A DNA stretch of 64,000 bases, taken from positions 124,001 to 188,000 of the forward strand of contig JAUIRK010000701.1 in assembly GCA_030549495.1 (NCBI GenBank), read 5' to 3'. This document shows, one piece after another, positions 1 to 24,156 of the stretch. Within the stretch, counting starts at the first letter, position 1; each line of letters begins with the position of its first letter. This stretch comes from Nectonema munidae (taxonomy: Eukaryota; Nematomorpha; Nectonematoida; Nectonematidae). The notes below the pieces were generated by a model that saw nothing but the letters and a program-made list of their open reading frames with translations, had not been told where the DNA came from and made no database searches. Made by a program: the position numbers and the translations under genes.

Positions 1-1180
1 TTAGCTTGGATAATTTATGTTCAACTGAATTTTTGTATTTAATGTTAATTCAATAGATTTCTTTATAATGTTCTCAGTATTCAACCACAACTAGTTCTTT
101 AATTTTTTCAAAATTTATTTAGATTTAAGAGATCAAATATATTGAAAACTTTAGTTTTAAAACGTCAAGGATTTACTCAAACATATATGGTTTTTTACGA
201 TAATTAAAAAAAGACAAATAAACCTATAAGTAACAAAAAGATTATGTAAATTGTTAATCTGATTTATGAGATTTCTTAAAAAAATTTACCACCTCTTCTG
301 CCCTTTACCTCCAATTCTAAGAATCTAATATCTTCACTGTTCACTAATAAATTATTAATCATTATAAGATTTTAAATTTGTTGGAAAGGGGGTAATAATT
401 TAATCATACTATTTTTACAAAGTAATAATTGAAAAAATGGAGAAATTATAAATATTGATGGAAAAGCAAAGAGCAGCATGAAATGACAATGACAAGAATT
501 GCAGAATTGAAGTAACGTTTGAGAGTAGGACTGAGATAAAATCACGAATGCGTGACTGGATTGAATCTAAACAAAAAAAGAAAAGCGAAAGCACAAAATA
601 ATAGAAACAAACGAAAAAGATCAATAAATCATTTATATCCGACGAAAATTAATTGATCAGCTAATCTAATTTCATCTATAAAAATGAAGTTGTGTATTAA
701 ATATAAATTTAATGAAATTGAATAGTTCTGCAACGTTTTCTAATATATTTTTTTATAATATGGAGGAAATTTACTAAAAATGATTTCTGTTACTTTTCAT
801 AAATAACACTGTCCAACAATTTTTAATTTTCAAAAAATTACTAGGCTAAGAGTAGCTGACTTTTAGTAATTTGGGTGCCCTGCAAACCGTTTTTCTCTAT
901 CGGGTCTCAATTTTTCGTAAATCGCATACTAAAATTTTATATGTTTCATAAAATGAGTCTTTTTAGACCAAATACTATATATAGTTTAACTTAATTAATT
1001 TAAATGAAAATTTTAATGCTTGTCTACCATATTTTATTAATATACAGCTATATTTAGATTTGCAAAGAAAATATTCCATTTTAACTATTTATTTTTACGA
1101 TTTAAGTTTTAACATGATAAAGTGTTTCAAAAAGTTGTACAAATAACTTAAATGGCAATAAAAGGCATACACGAAACAAA
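1..1180. other. AT-rich flank, no gene seen
   Basis: I see no exon with plausible splice sites, RNA gene or clear repeat boundary here. The missing first coding exon of SCAMP should lie upstream of 5461, but I could not find it here or in 2121-5460, so it may lie left of the window. Confidence 0.5.
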
Positions 1181-1184
1181 TAGA

Positions 1185-2120
1185 ACCTGTGCGCTGTCTT
1201 TAACTTAGGATTCTTCTTATGCTTGCTACCGGGCTCATCACGTTGTAGACTCCAAATAAAGTCTGCAACATAGCTCTTTCCTTTATAACGAGTTTCCATT
1301 GCAGCTATGCCTTGGTGAAATCGTTCACCGTGTTCATCACTTAGATCTGATGGATTTTCTGGAAAAAATGAAAGATGAGAGTGGAGAAAATGGAGCTTTA
1401 GCGACATGTTACATCCCAATCTCTAATACGATTTGATCAAATCAGTCACTTAAACTTCATAATCCGCAGACTTTTGCTTTCACAAAAAACTTTTGCATAC
1501 TCGCTTGAAGCTAACCCTTGTTGCTAGGTCTAGTTCAGTCAAAGTATCATCAAAAGCGTCGTCAAGCATAAGTTTTCTAATCTGTGGACCAACAAATACA
1601 CCTTCCTTTACTTTTGCCTCACTTAATTTGGGAAACTTTCCTCTCATAAACTTAAAAGCAGGTTTATCGTTGTCTAGGGCTTTTACAAATGGCTTGATTA
1701 ACCCTAATTTAATATGCAATGGAGGGAGAATGATTTTTTCTTTTTCCACGAGCGGTTCTCGAATGACGTTGTGGAAGCCTTGCGTACCGTCTCTGGGTTG
1801 CAACCACTTTTAAATCACAACAGATTTGCCATTTATTCTCTTTGTACTTTATCCTTTCTAGAATAAATGCCAAATCTCCGTAATTCTCTTTTAAAACCAC
1901 CGAATGGGCAACTGGAATCGATGGTAGGGCGTTTCCGTCATGCAGAAGTACGGCTTTTGTACTGTAAAGTGAAGAATCGATAAACAGTCTCCATTCAGTA
2001 GGGTCGCAACTCAAATTCAAATCCATGAACAGTCCAAGAATGTTATTACAATATGACAAATTGTTTTCTAATGAAAATCTATGTACAAAGTCATTAGAAC
2101 GCGAAAATTAGTAAACTTTT
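1185..2120 (-). pseudogene. DDE-like zinc-finger transposon ORF, broken copy A
   Basis: Reading the - strand from about 2100 to 1185 gives blocks shared with the better copy at 13121-14772, in the same order: NNLSYCNNILGL, EWRLFIDSSL, KAVLLHDGNALPSIPVAHS, REPLVEKEKIILPPLHIKLG, EGVFVGPQIRKLM, GCNMSLKLHFLHSHL and SDEHGERFHQGI. About 30 residues between the CDLKVV block and the REPLVEKE block are deleted, including the Cys-x-x-Cys segment. Near 1420-1500 there is a frameshift and two in-frame stops. The N-terminal zinc-finger part was not found upstream. This is a dead, internally deleted member of a dispersed family; I recognise the family as recurrent in arthropod genomes but cannot name it. 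Confidence 0.75.
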
Positions 2121-4701
2121 TTCTGACTTGAAGTATATGGCACCAATGCTACATGGGTTTTCGTCCTTCAAAAATAGCTCAAAGTTAAAGATAGGATTTT
2201 TTGCTTGTTTACAGATTGTGTGGTCGAAAAGGTAAATCAGAAGGGATTACGTCTTCATCAAAGATTTCAGTGGTAAAGGGAGAGGATTGAAGTAGTTTGC
2301 ACATGTGTGCTAGGAAGTAAGCAACCAGGAGGAAGTGCGAAGTGCTTTTTCTGTTTAGTCAACTTTTTGATGATGCTCCATTAGTTATTTGGGTGCCAGG
2401 CCGGTAAACTTTACCCGTGAGTCTTTCTTCGCGCGATGTAATGCTTGACGTTAGATGTGTATAGTACGTTATTATGAGCGCAATAGAATGTAGGATTCTC
2501 TGATTTGTCGGCAGGATAAAGATTGCTAGAGCATAAAAAGCAAAGAACTTGTCTTCGTGGCTGGCTTTTCTTTCTGCTCCTAAATGTGTGAGCAAGCGTT
2601 GTAGTCAGTTGAAATTATCAAATGATATTTTGTGGCGTAGCAAACCTTGACGATTGAGTGAAAAAAAGTAGCATAAGAATTTGCTTTTTCTTATTGAAAA
2701 GAAGTTTGTTGGATACGGCTTGAATATTGTATGTGCAACTCACAGGTTTCCGCATTGTGCCCAGTTTGCGGATGCATCCTTGCATTTTATGGCTGAAAAT
2801 GGAGGTATACAATCTAGTATTGAACCTTGAGGTACAATATGTAACTGATGAGTCCAGATCTACATACTTTATGGAAGATTAAAATAGAAGTTATCAATTA
2901 TTTTGACTTTATCGATTGCAAAAGTAAAACTATTGATTGCTAAAGGAAGCTTTTTGATAGCAAATGTCCACTATTTATGTTTGCAGCAAGAATGATACTA
3001 CTGATCGAAAATATTATTAAATTTGATATATCTTGTTAATCACTTTTATTTAAATGACTCCAATTCTGACTGCTCATCCATGACTTTAACGCCATCTAAC
3101 ATTTATGAGAAACTAGCCTTTAATTAAGCTCCAAATTAGTACATTAGGTAACGATGAATATGATGATAGAGATTCCCATTTGTTATCATTTTCTCATGTC
3201 AGTTTTAATTTTATTCGTGCTCTGCTTGATCAATATTTTTTCAAGAAGCTAAATTTCTCGTCATGAAAAGGGTTTGTGCTTATTATTACTTCCTTCTTTT
3301 TTCCTTAACTTTATTTGTCGTAGGGGGGGGGGTCCCCATAGCACACTAGCCTCAGTTCCTTTGCAGCCATCTTTAATTTTCCTAAAAATTTTTTCATAAT
3401 TTTTTTCCTTCACATTTTTGTTTCAAAAATTTGCTGACGTTATTATTTTTGTCTTTTTTGGAATGCATAACATAATATTGAATGCATGGGAAAGAAAGGA
3501 CGCCTCTATTGTTCAATATTCTGAAGGCTTTTCAAGATTTTTTTGTATTAAAATGTGTTGTTTCTTTCAAACCCTTTTATTCCCGTATAAAATCTGATCT
3601 TATCTTATCAGATGTAATAATTGTTTGCTTTTGTATTAAATATATCTTTGATTGATAAAAGCCGTGTTATTTGCTGTATGAATTGAATCTCGCATATACT
3701 TCATTTTCTTCCTCTCTTTTGCTCTAATTAACCAGATAAAGAAAGGCATTAATTAGTGATGAGTCTTTTTCTTTTAAAACCGTTTTGCGCTTCCACCTAT
3801 CTAATGAATGTGGTGATGATAGAGAGTTTGAAGCTCTTTTTTAATCAATGACGATGTTGAAGTATCGATCGAACGTGAAGATGTGATCTTTAAACCCTGT
3901 AATTGACCTTGTTTTTCATTTGGGAATTCGACATTCTCTCTTCTATCAATCACAAAATTTTTCACAAAATCATTTCGATTTGGCTTAAAAAGAATTTTTT
4001 TCCCAAATAAATAAACTTAAATTTTTACTTTTAGAGTGCTTTGTATATTTTATTATAAATGATTTATGTTATTTGATGTATTTTTGCACTTAACTCTAAT
4101 TTTAACTTGCTTGTTAAGTAATGAATTTGTTTTGTAGGCTTGAGTAATGAAATTAGTAAGCGTTGTGATATCTCTATAAAAAATGATATTTTTATTTACT
4201 TGATCAAACGGTCATTTATCTAGATCAATGATCGGCAAACTATTTTACCCCTCGACCCCTTCATAGAACATTTGTCTTCACATCGACCCCAACCCCCACA
4301 TAGAAATGTTTCATAAAGACATTAACCAATGTCCAACAATTAAGAGAAAAAATACAGCCCAAAAATGTTTCATATATCCTATACTATACAATGTCCTAAG
4401 CTATGTTTTAAAAGAAAATGGAGATTTATTACTACTGTAAAGTTAAAAAACAGCACAATTTAGTAAGTTTGTCTATCTATCGATAGCTTGCCAAAGCTTC
4501 CGTAACATTTCCTATGTTGAAGAAACGCGAGTTGTATTCTATAGGGAATTTCAACATTGTGTTTCTTATTAAGAGAAAAAACACGTATCGTTGAAAAACT
4601 GCTAAGCACTAAATTAGTGAAAAGTAACAATTGAAATATACTCGAATTTATCCTTTTATTAAACAACTTGGCATTGATGTGCTTGATGAGCTGCAGTAAG
4701 G
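2121..4701. other. AT-rich stretch, mostly featureless
   Basis: No gene was found. There is a short G run near 3325. A hAT-like terminal remnant may lie near 4229-4310, where GATCGGCAAACT is followed by runs of cgacccc, but no partner end or duplication was seen. Confidence 0.4.
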
Positions 4702-5140
4702 CTATCGATATTTGGTTTTGGAAACACAATCATTTGGTTGAAATGGAACAGGTAACTTTTCATTGTGAGGCACATGTCTCATTGCTGATTCCATATTTGG
4801 ATACTCAATTTTATGCTTGTTTTTTTGTGAAACTCCTGTAATATTAATTTTGCAAGAATTGCAATCATCAAGATGATTCTTTGGCTCCCTCCATATCATA
4901 GGAATCGCAAAGGACAGATTTTTTCTTTTTATCAAACCAATATCGTAAACCATTTGAACAAGCAGAGCAAATATGATGAAGAGGAGCCCAAGACTTTTCT
5001 TGATCTTCAAGAGGACAATCAAAATACAATTTGTAGATTTTTCTTATTTTAGAAGTAATTGCTCGTTTTTGTCTGTTCACCATATATTCTGCACAAACAT
5101 AGCAGAATTCATTTGGATGATTTTGGCACTTCCTCGACAT
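4702..5140 (-). pseudogene. DDE-like zinc-finger transposon ORF, N-terminal fragment B
   Basis: The - strand begins MSRKCQNHPNEFCYVCAEYM, then has the SWAPLHHICSACSNGLRYW block and, after a frameshift near 4917-4935, IPMIWREPKNHLDDCNSC and a YPNMESAMRHVPHNEKLPVP linker. These match the N-terminal domain at 13121-13504. The Cys pairs (FCYVC, CSAC, CNSC) and the His suggest one or two zinc-binding modules. The linker runs on to a stop just past YPNMES; no catalytic-domain blocks follow on the low-coordinate side. It shows how the family's N-terminus begins, which helps place the start of the copy at 13121. Confidence 0.7.
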
Positions 5141-5460
5141 TGTATTAGAAAGAAAATGAGGAAGTCTCTAAATATTAAACGGAATAAAAAATATACTAGA
5201 TTATTTGCCATTATTTCTACCACCTGTCAAAAATATGAAAAACTATACGTGTTGACAAAAACGAATTATATATTTAAAATCAGCATGAAAAACAACACAT
5301 AAAATAATATGAATGATGTCTCATGAAAAACAACTGTTGACCAGATATCAAAAGAATAAAAATCAAGGCATGGCCAACTCGCCCTTTCTGTATTTCTTTG
5401 GGTTAAATTAAAATTTTAGTGCACTTTTTTTACTTCACTTTATTGTTTTGATTTTTGCAG

Positions 5461-16481
<11,021 letters not shown>

Positions 16482-17748
16482 CCTGACTTACACACTCCTC
16501 GTCTAAAATCATTTTCCTCTTCTGCACTTTCCCTAATTTCACTTTTGTGTCGTTGTGTTTGTACTTCGTCATCAACAGCCTATAATATATTGTATATTAT
16601 ATAAACGTGATACATAAACCCTTATTATTCTTTTTCATGCGCAAACTTGAACACCTCTCCTCTCTACAAGTACATGGAGATTTTTTAGGAGAGGTATCTA
16701 CAATGTGATGATGTATTGTTTCGATTAGCTTGAAATCTATTTTCTCATTCTGCCTTTGATGAACCGATTTAATCGATACGTACACTTGAAAGGTATGTTC
16801 ACATTTCCTCATCGATTTAAAAAATAATGTTAAAATCAAAGTTTATAAAAAGATTAAAAAAATTTATGCAGATGTGGATATGCCCTAATTTAAACTCTTC
16901 TAAATAAGCTCGTAGTTTTAAGGCGAGGAAAAGGACTTAGTTCAAAAGTAAACAGAGACGCTTATCTACAGTATTACTGGTATTACGCAAAAAAAAACTA
17001 ATTCATATCATGTTATGTATCCCAACTACAATATTCTTTCACAAAAGCAAACTAAATTGGAGTGAACTTGCACTAATCTCGGGAAAAATAAGGAGGGGTG
17101 AGGCGTTCATCGCTGCATCCCCCACTCAAAATCCGCTAGTGTACTCAAACAAGCATTCTACGTAGATTCAACACACAATGCTATAACCAGAGAAAATAAC
17201 CAAACGGACAAACTTAGCTCCCATTTCAAGTACTGTCTCTCTTGGCATTTTTGGTTCCCTCTCAATCACAATTTTACATTTGTCACTAGTACCTCACTCA
17301 CTCTTCCCTTCCAAAACAAAAACTGCAGCCGTAAGGATAGTGTACCACTTCCCTCGTCTCTTTAGAATGAATTCGACTTTTGGCGTTCAAAGTAACAGAT
17401 TGCTCGAATTTACCAAGTATCTTAAGCCGTACATTTTGCTAAAATTCATCCTAACATGAGAGTCTTGCTTCACATCTTGTAGTAACTACACATTTTAGCT
17501 TTCAAGCTAAAACAATTGAATGTCAAATTAAAAAAATGAACTTTTTGAGCTTAAATTTAGGAAACTAGTTCTTAAATGAAGTTTTAAATTAATACAAAAG
17601 TATATTTTTAATTCAACGTATTTCTAACATGTGCGATTATGCTTGCCTATATCTGATACTAAAAAATGCATGCTTTAGTTATACAAGTGCACAATTATTC
17701 ACACAATTGACTATATAAAGAAGAAAATTGGAACTAAAGTTTTGGTCT
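16482..17748. other. SCAMP 3' flank
   Basis: This holds the presumed 3' UTR. No canonical AATAAA is seen close to the stop; a TATAAA variant at about 16599 could serve. No further gene was found before the piggyBac element. Confidence 0.45.
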
Positions 17749-18022
17749 TTAACCTTCGCAAGACAGAATTGGGAGTTTTACTCCAATACATTTTTGAATT
17801 GCAGATTTAGCCTAGTAACATATACAAACCCTATATTCAAATTATCACGTATATTTCTATAACAGCCTTAATTTTTCTCAGAAAAATTTTTTTTATAAAA
17901 AAAGATAAAAAATTTCATTAAAAACGCTTTATTTTAGATTAAAATTAGGAAAAAATGAAATTAGTTAAAAACAAAGCATTACAATTTTCAATGATAATAA
18001 AAAAATATGAAGATATGAAATA

Positions 18023-20359
18023 TTATTTGTCATATTTTTCACACAAGTAAATTGTATGCGATTTACAGACTGATTTGTTGCATTTAGAACACTTTATTGT
18101 GGTTTTTTTCTAGGTTTGCAAGCGGAAACATAACAATATCCTCGTGTAGAAGTAGATGGTTGAATTGAATCTTGCTCAATTCCATAGAAACTTATGAGAT
18201 CTCTTGTAAGACGGTGTGTAAAGGGATCATTGCACCTTGCTCGCATTGATAGTTCACTTAACTTCAACGATAAATCTCTGATGAAGTACTTTCTCCCACT
18301 TTTGCGAGTTGAAGGAAAAAATTCTGGATAATTGTACTTTTGTATAATCCAGCTATTGTGAGCTACAATGTCCAGATAATTACAAAATTTCAGAAAAGGC
18401 CATCTCCTTAAGGGTTTAAATATGTTGTGAACTCTCTCAGCATTCTATTACTAACATCTACACCTGATTTATATTTGTTATATTCTATCAATGTCTCAGG
18501 CTTATGTTTTTCACCTATCAAATTTAACATACTCAAGAGCTGTGAGGACAAAACATACAGCTTTAAAATTCTTAGTGGCGTGTTTTGTAATACTCAGTTA
18601 AACTACTTTGTCTTTTAAAATACTGAGGTCTAATAACTAGAGTCATGAATTTGCGGTTAGCTCTTACGGTTCCATAATTATTTAATTTTGCCCATTTACA
18701 AAGATTGTGTGAAGTAAAAAAACGATCAGTAAAAATTCCAGAACCATGAGGCAGTTCTGCTTGTGTTGCAACTCTTTTCACAATTTCTTCCGAAGCAAAA
18801 TAGCGTTTGTCTATCAACCCTGTAACATAAATTTGAGGTGCTAAAATGTAATAGTTACGAGCATCGTTGCAATGGTAACATTTGATTCCATAATGCCCAG
18901 GTTTGGATCGACGTAAATTTTCAAAGAAGATTTGCCGCGAAACTTTATAAGTTGCTCATCTATGGTAACATATTCATGAAGAGTGAAATACTTATGTCAG
19001 CTTTGAAAAAATGATCATGTAGGATTCGAATTGGGGACAACTTATCGTTGAGATTTCTTTCCCTCCTGACATCAAAGCGGGTTAGAACATATCTCAATTC
19101 ATCACAGCTTTGAGAAAATGCTCTCCGTTTTTTTGTGAAAATAGATACTTTATCTCAAGGCGTTTATTTTTAACTTGACAAATGAAAAAAAGAGTAGAAA
19201 AATACGCGAACAAATCACAAATTGAAAACTTATCATAACAGTATTTCAAATTTTGCTAATGATTAATTTCACTTCTACAAAATAAAAAAAGTCTATTAGC
19301 AGTTTTTTATTTATGAGTCAAAAAATTACTGACTCAAATCATTTATTTTTAAAATTTTGAAGGTGGAAGGTCATAAAAGTTATAAGCACGGTATATAATC
19401 AATACGATTTTTATCGAATTTTAAAATCTTTATTAGGGAGGATCGCAGCCGAAATGGTAGTAGAGGCTACCAACTTGCGAAGTTGGGGAAAAATTAATAT
19501 TTGTGCATTTTAACACGACAAGTTCTCATTTTAATTTTTAATTAGATAAAGCTCAATTAAAGCAACAATTAGTCTCTTATTTGTTATTTTAAAAACTTTT
19601 ATGAAAAAGCCTATTTAAGTTTTTTGAATTTGTGGATATTATATAATTGTAAATCGATTTTAAATTGCAATTTTTTTCTAATTTTCAACTTAAAAATAAG
19701 ATAAATAATAGCCAAGGTAAAATTATATATAATACATATATAAATGTATATGGTTGTATATATACATATACAAGGTTGTACAGAGAGAGACGCACATTCA
19801 GAAGGACGACATGGTTTTGCAAAATGGGTTTCACACCCCCAATAAAATTTTTAAAAGCGGATGTAAGTCCCTAATGTTTTGGCAAAATTATGGTAAAACA
19901 AGGTATAGCAATCATGATCGGAATCGGTGAATGGCAAATATAATATATCGGCAAAATGTGGAATTGCTACATCTCTAATCTTATTTCAACATTCAGAATT
20001 AGGTTACATACAAATGAAAGAGAAAATTAAATAAACTTGCAAAAAAACTTCATCCATTTTTGTTTTAGTGCAGCGAAATATGTAACAAATAATCTCTTGA
20101 GTGAAAAATAGTTGAAAATATCCAAGGAACTCCAACGATTTCTAATATTTTGTGAAAATGGTCTGCCAAATGTTGAGGATAAAGGTTCCCATTGAAAAAT
20201 GGTACCAGCCGTAGCAACAAGACTATTCGAAAGACTAAAAGTTTCATCCGAAGATTGAGAATCCTCATATTCATATGTTGCGGTTTCAGAATCATGAGAG
20301 TGTGTATAAGAAGAAATGCTCAACTCGGAAGAAGAGAAACAACCGAAGATGGAAGACAT
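18023..20359 (-). pseudogene. piggyBac transposase pseudogene
   Basis: The N-terminal part (20359 down to about 20027) has an acidic Ser-rich stretch, then IFQWEPLSSTFGRPFSQNI. About 850 unrelated bases follow. The catalytic part resumes near 19110 with NDKLSPIRILHDHF, TIDEQLIKFRGKSS, HYGIKCY, IFTDRFFTSHNL, GTVRANRKF, KPETLIEYNKYKSGVDVSN and RRWPFLKFCNYLD. It ends with KCSKCNKSVCKSHTIYLC, the Cys/His C-terminal domain of piggyBac transposases, and a TAA at 18023-18025. The three aspartates expected for catalysis can still be seen (TIDEQL, FTDRFF, SGVDVSN). Several frameshifts and stops make it inactive. The 19170-20026 gap may be an insertion or an intron. Confidence 0.88.
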
Positions 20360-20656
20360 TATAATGAACGAGTTTTCGAATTTATGATATGAATACGCTT
20401 TTCATAGAAAAATGCTTCAAGCCAGATAATTTGTAAACAGATATGAGGGTGGCTCGTCTGTTTACAGTAAGGAAAAATATCAATGAAAATTGTTTCAAGG
20501 TCACAAGAATAATATAAATAAATACTAATCTGATGATCTGATGATTATTTATATACTTCTAATATAATTTTGACGACAGCTTACCGATGTACGCATTTCT
20601 ACAAACAAATAAATCATGCATAAAAGAGGCTTCTAGTGATATAAAGAATTTTTAGT

Positions 20657-21018
20657 TTCCTGGGCTTTTCAACCGGCGTCCACATAATAATTCAGGGGTC
20701 CATATGCGAAATATTATAAATTGGATGTGCTCAATGATATTTTGATGGTAAAATGAAGAAAACCAGCTCATAACCATTTTTATTTAAAAAAAGTAGATTT
20801 TTCACTACAATTATTATAAAAATTGAATTAAAATTGGTTTGCTTTCATTACAATATGAATTCTAATTATATATTATTTTCTTTATCAAAAACTTAAAAAT
20901 TTTATTAGTGAAAAATTTTAAAATAAAATATTTTTTATCTCCAATTTTTATGAGGGGTCCACTAATAAAAAAAGGAGAGAAAAGGGACCCATGGATAAAA
21001 AAAGGTTGAGAACCAATG
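20657..21018. mobile_element. Degenerate Zaphod/hAT-like MITE inside piggyBac
   Basis: The left end has cctgggcttttcaaccgg and the right end ggttgagaaccaatgg, an imperfect inverted pair of the kind that ends Zaphod-like hAT elements. Near the right end there are repeated ggggtccac and gggaccca motifs. No clean 8-base duplication was found, so the outer limits are approximate. Confidence 0.45.
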
Positions 21019-21226
21019 GTTTAGACCAGCGTTTTTCAAACTGTGGGTCCCTACACTTCAGTGGGTCGCGTGAAAAATAAAATGGGGCGTGACAAAAAAG
21101 ATGCTGAATAAATGAATCTAGTGAACAAAGTTTGTCTTTTTACACCTAAGTATTATGGGTAGCGATGCAAACTGTGGTATTGCTATGGGTCGCAGTAAAA
21201 TAAGTTTGAAAAACGCTGGTTTAGAC
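21019..21226. mobile_element. hAT MITE with GTTTAGAC duplication
   Basis: The 192-base element 21027-21218 starts CAGCGTTTTTCAAACT and ends AGTTTGAAAAACGCTG. It is flanked by a perfect 8-base duplication GTTTAGAC at 21019-21026 and 21219-21226, as expected for hAT transposition. It carries gtgggtc-type motifs near both ends and no ORF. It is nested in the piggyBac element, so it inserted later. Confidence 0.93.
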
Positions 21227-21489
21227 AATGAATTCTTTCCATTTTTATGTAGTTGTACTTTTTCAAATTTATTTTCATAGATGGCGTTAAAATCAAAATA
21301 TATTTTAGCGTTTCTAAAGGATTAAACAGTTGTTTAGTAAGAAATAGAAAGTGAATATCTTGAAAATATAGCATAATAGTAATAAAATCGAGAATATTGT
21401 CCTTTTATATTAAATTTTCATTTTGGGAGTTTTACGGCATATATCCGTCTTTCGCGTATGCAAAAAATCATCCGTCTTGCGAAGGTTAA

Positions 21490-22780
21490 AGAAACCTTAT
21501 TTTAATCTATAAAAAATAAAAAGCTTTCCTAAAAAAATTGAAGATAACCTAACGTGCTACTAAAAGAAAGATTTCAGAAGGAAAGAACAAACCTTCATTT
21601 ATTTTTATTATATTTTCTTTTTAAATTGAATTTCTTTTTTTTTCAAATATATTTATTTCCACTCAAAAAATTAGCGTTTATAGCATTACAAGTTTAAGTG
21701 AAACGTTTTCAAGTGAAATGTTTTCAAATTTAAGTAACGTTTTCAAGTTTTAAGAGTATTTTATTTTTAGATTCGACTTGAAAAATGTTAGGATCGGTAA
21801 TAAATATTTTTAGAAAAATAAATGTTTAGTTTGCATTTTTAAATTTTTTTAGAACTTTAAAAATTTGTAAAAGATGTGTATTTTAATATATATCTTCTCT
21901 CAACAAAAAATGTAATATTTCCAAACTCCATAAAAAGTTTATTTTCAAGGCGAACCTAAAAATAAAACTATACTTAAAACTTGAAAACATTTCACTTGAA
22001 TTTGAAAGCATTTCTTTTGAACTTGAAAACGTTTCACTTGAATTTGAAAATATTTCACTTGAACTTATAATGCTATAAAAATACTTTATGGAATTGGCTG
22101 TATTAAAACTTTAGAATTTGTCTAATATTGATCCCTTGTGCCATTTAATTGCCCCTTGTGCATCTATTTTATTATATAATAGTATATTATAATGATATAG
22201 TACATGTTTGACGGAATAACAAAATATTACTACGTCATCAAGTACTATATAAATCAGAAGCTTGATGATGACAAACTTTAATAATAAATTTTATAGAGAA
22301 TCTTGATCTTGATTTATAACTCAAAGGAGAAATGATGAAAATGAATTTGAAGCTGATCCACTGCATTTTGAAAAGCTTTTAACGTATTTTTCAAATTCAG
22401 ACAATTTCTTTGATTTTAATCTTGTGTCAGACGTGCCTAGATATCAACGCTAAAACCAAATATAAAGTAGTGGGCTCATGAATACGATATTTGATGGCGA
22501 TAAGTGCCATTCTACATCACATTTTCAAAAATAAGGAAGAAAATCAAGAGCAAAACATTAATGAAATTATACATAGACAAGCTTTCACAAGTTGTGTTGG
22601 GCAGGGGGGCGTAAAACGCCCTCCTTCACTAAAAAATTAATTGTAGAAAATTGGCTGAATCATATCCCTTCAAATTTTGTGACTTTTCCTAAAATCGCTA
22701 GCTGCATCTTTTGAAACCATTTTCATGGTAGTTGAATGACCCCTTCATGCCCAAAACTGTCAATCAAAACCAAAAATTAA
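21490..22780. other. AT-rich stretch with an unassigned coding-like scrap
   Basis: At 22327-22453 (+) there is a short open stretch reading RNDENEFEADPLHFEKLL and onward to VPRYQR and a stop. It may be a transposon remnant, but I do not recognise it. Repeated phrases such as gaaaacatttcacttgaa occur at 21965-22060. Nothing else is supported. Confidence 0.35.
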
Positions 22781-23410
22781 AATTTTTCAGCAAAATTTTG
22801 ACATTATCTGTACTTAACCTTATATTAAGATCCATATTATATAATACCCTGAAAATTTATAATTATATACAGTTTGGAACGCATAACACTATATATTTAA
22901 TTTTTTCAATAATCATGGCTACTTTTTTGAAATTTTATACTAAATCGGTCATGTTGTTTTCATTTTTGGACTCATTTTTTACATTTAGGATATGAAAATA
23001 CCTATAAGTATTAATCAAATGTGCGGTTTACTTCTGAAAATTGTCTCCAAAAACATTCCTTGACATTTTACATAAAATATATGTGTTATACTAAATCGGC
23101 CATGCTTGTTTCATTTCTAGACTAATTTTTTACGTTTAGGATCTGGAAATACCTATAAGTGTTAATCAAATTTGCGGTTTACTTCTAAAAATTGTCTCCA
23201 AAAACATTCATTCAAATTTTACAACTAAATATATGTTTTTATACCAAATCAACCATGCTAGTTTCATTTATGGACTCAATTTTTGTAGTTTGAATTTGAA
23301 AATACATATAAGTATCAATTAAATTTGCATTTAGTTCTAAAATTTGTTTTATAGCAAATAGATAATGATGATTTCATTTCTGAACACAGTTTTCGCATTT
23401 AGAGGTTTTA
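22780..23410. repeat. Satellite-like tandem repeat, period about 151
   Basis: About four diverged units are aligned by the phrase tactaaatcggtcatg near 22938, 23089, 23243 and a worn copy near 23353. Each unit also has a tggactcattttt block, acctataagtattaatc and ttgtctccaaaaacatt. Two more worn units occur at 29915-30100. Confidence 0.75.
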
Positions 23411-23674
23411 CTGCAAGTCAGGGGCGCACATCCTCAAAATTATTAGGGGGGGGGGGCAATTTTCAAAATTAGTGGTCTGGAAATACCACGGGAGACCAAA
23501 TATTCAAGCAATCCTTTAAAATAGAGTGTATTCAGCGCATACCTAAAGTCCTAAATTTATAAGACTAATTTAATTTTTTTTTACAAAATTGGTGAATTTA
23601 AATACTATACTTCCAGCAAAAATATTTTAATTAAATTTGCATATCGAATATCGTGCGCAGAAAAAATTCCCCCA

Positions 23675-24156
23675 AATAAAAAGTAGGAAAAAATGCCACA
23701 ATTTAAAATTAGGAAAAAATGCCCCAACACAAAAAAAATTCAAAAAATTATTAATTAAAATTAAAAAAAAATTTTTTTTTAAAAAGATATGTCAAATAGA
23801 GGTTTTTTGTAAAAAAAAGTTAACTTTTCATCTAAAACATTTTAAAGTAAACTAAAAAACTCAGCATACGACAATTTTTTAAATACAAAATTTTTTTTTA
23901 TAAAACAGTAAATATTTTTGGACTTTGTGTGTATCAGAACACTTTCTAAATATAATTTGTATTTTAACTGATTTTAAGAACACATTCCCACAAATCTGTA
24001 CCTTTGCTATTGTTTTCAAGAACTTTATAAAGAAAAAAACCCTATAGATTAAGAAATTTTAGAAATTTAGCCTTTCAAAACGGTACCAAATAAAAATATT
24101 TATATAATTAAAAAAAATCCTGAAATCAAAAATTAGGGGGCATTTTTTCCTACTTT
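23675..24156. repeat. Inverted repeat pair, possible MITE
   Basis: The arm AAAAAGTAGGAAAAAATGCC at about 23678-23697 is matched by its reverse complement at about 24133-24152. An extra aattaggaaaaaatgcccc follows the left arm. A G run lies just outside on the left (23447). I could not define a target duplication. Confidence 0.4.

Larger units (their letters stand above)
17749..21489. mobile_element. Complete but dead piggyBac element with TTAA duplication
   Basis: The element (17753-21485, 3733 bases) is bounded by TTAA at 17749-17752 and 21486-21489. Its inverted ends are CCTTCGCAAGACAGA on the left and CCTTCGCAAGACGGA on the right (reverse complement). Both ends also carry a GGGAGTTTTAC motif in direct orientation. 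It encloses a decayed transposase on the - strand (18023-20359) and two later hAT-type insertions. The left-hand TIR is on the C-terminal side of the transposase. Confidence 0.9.
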
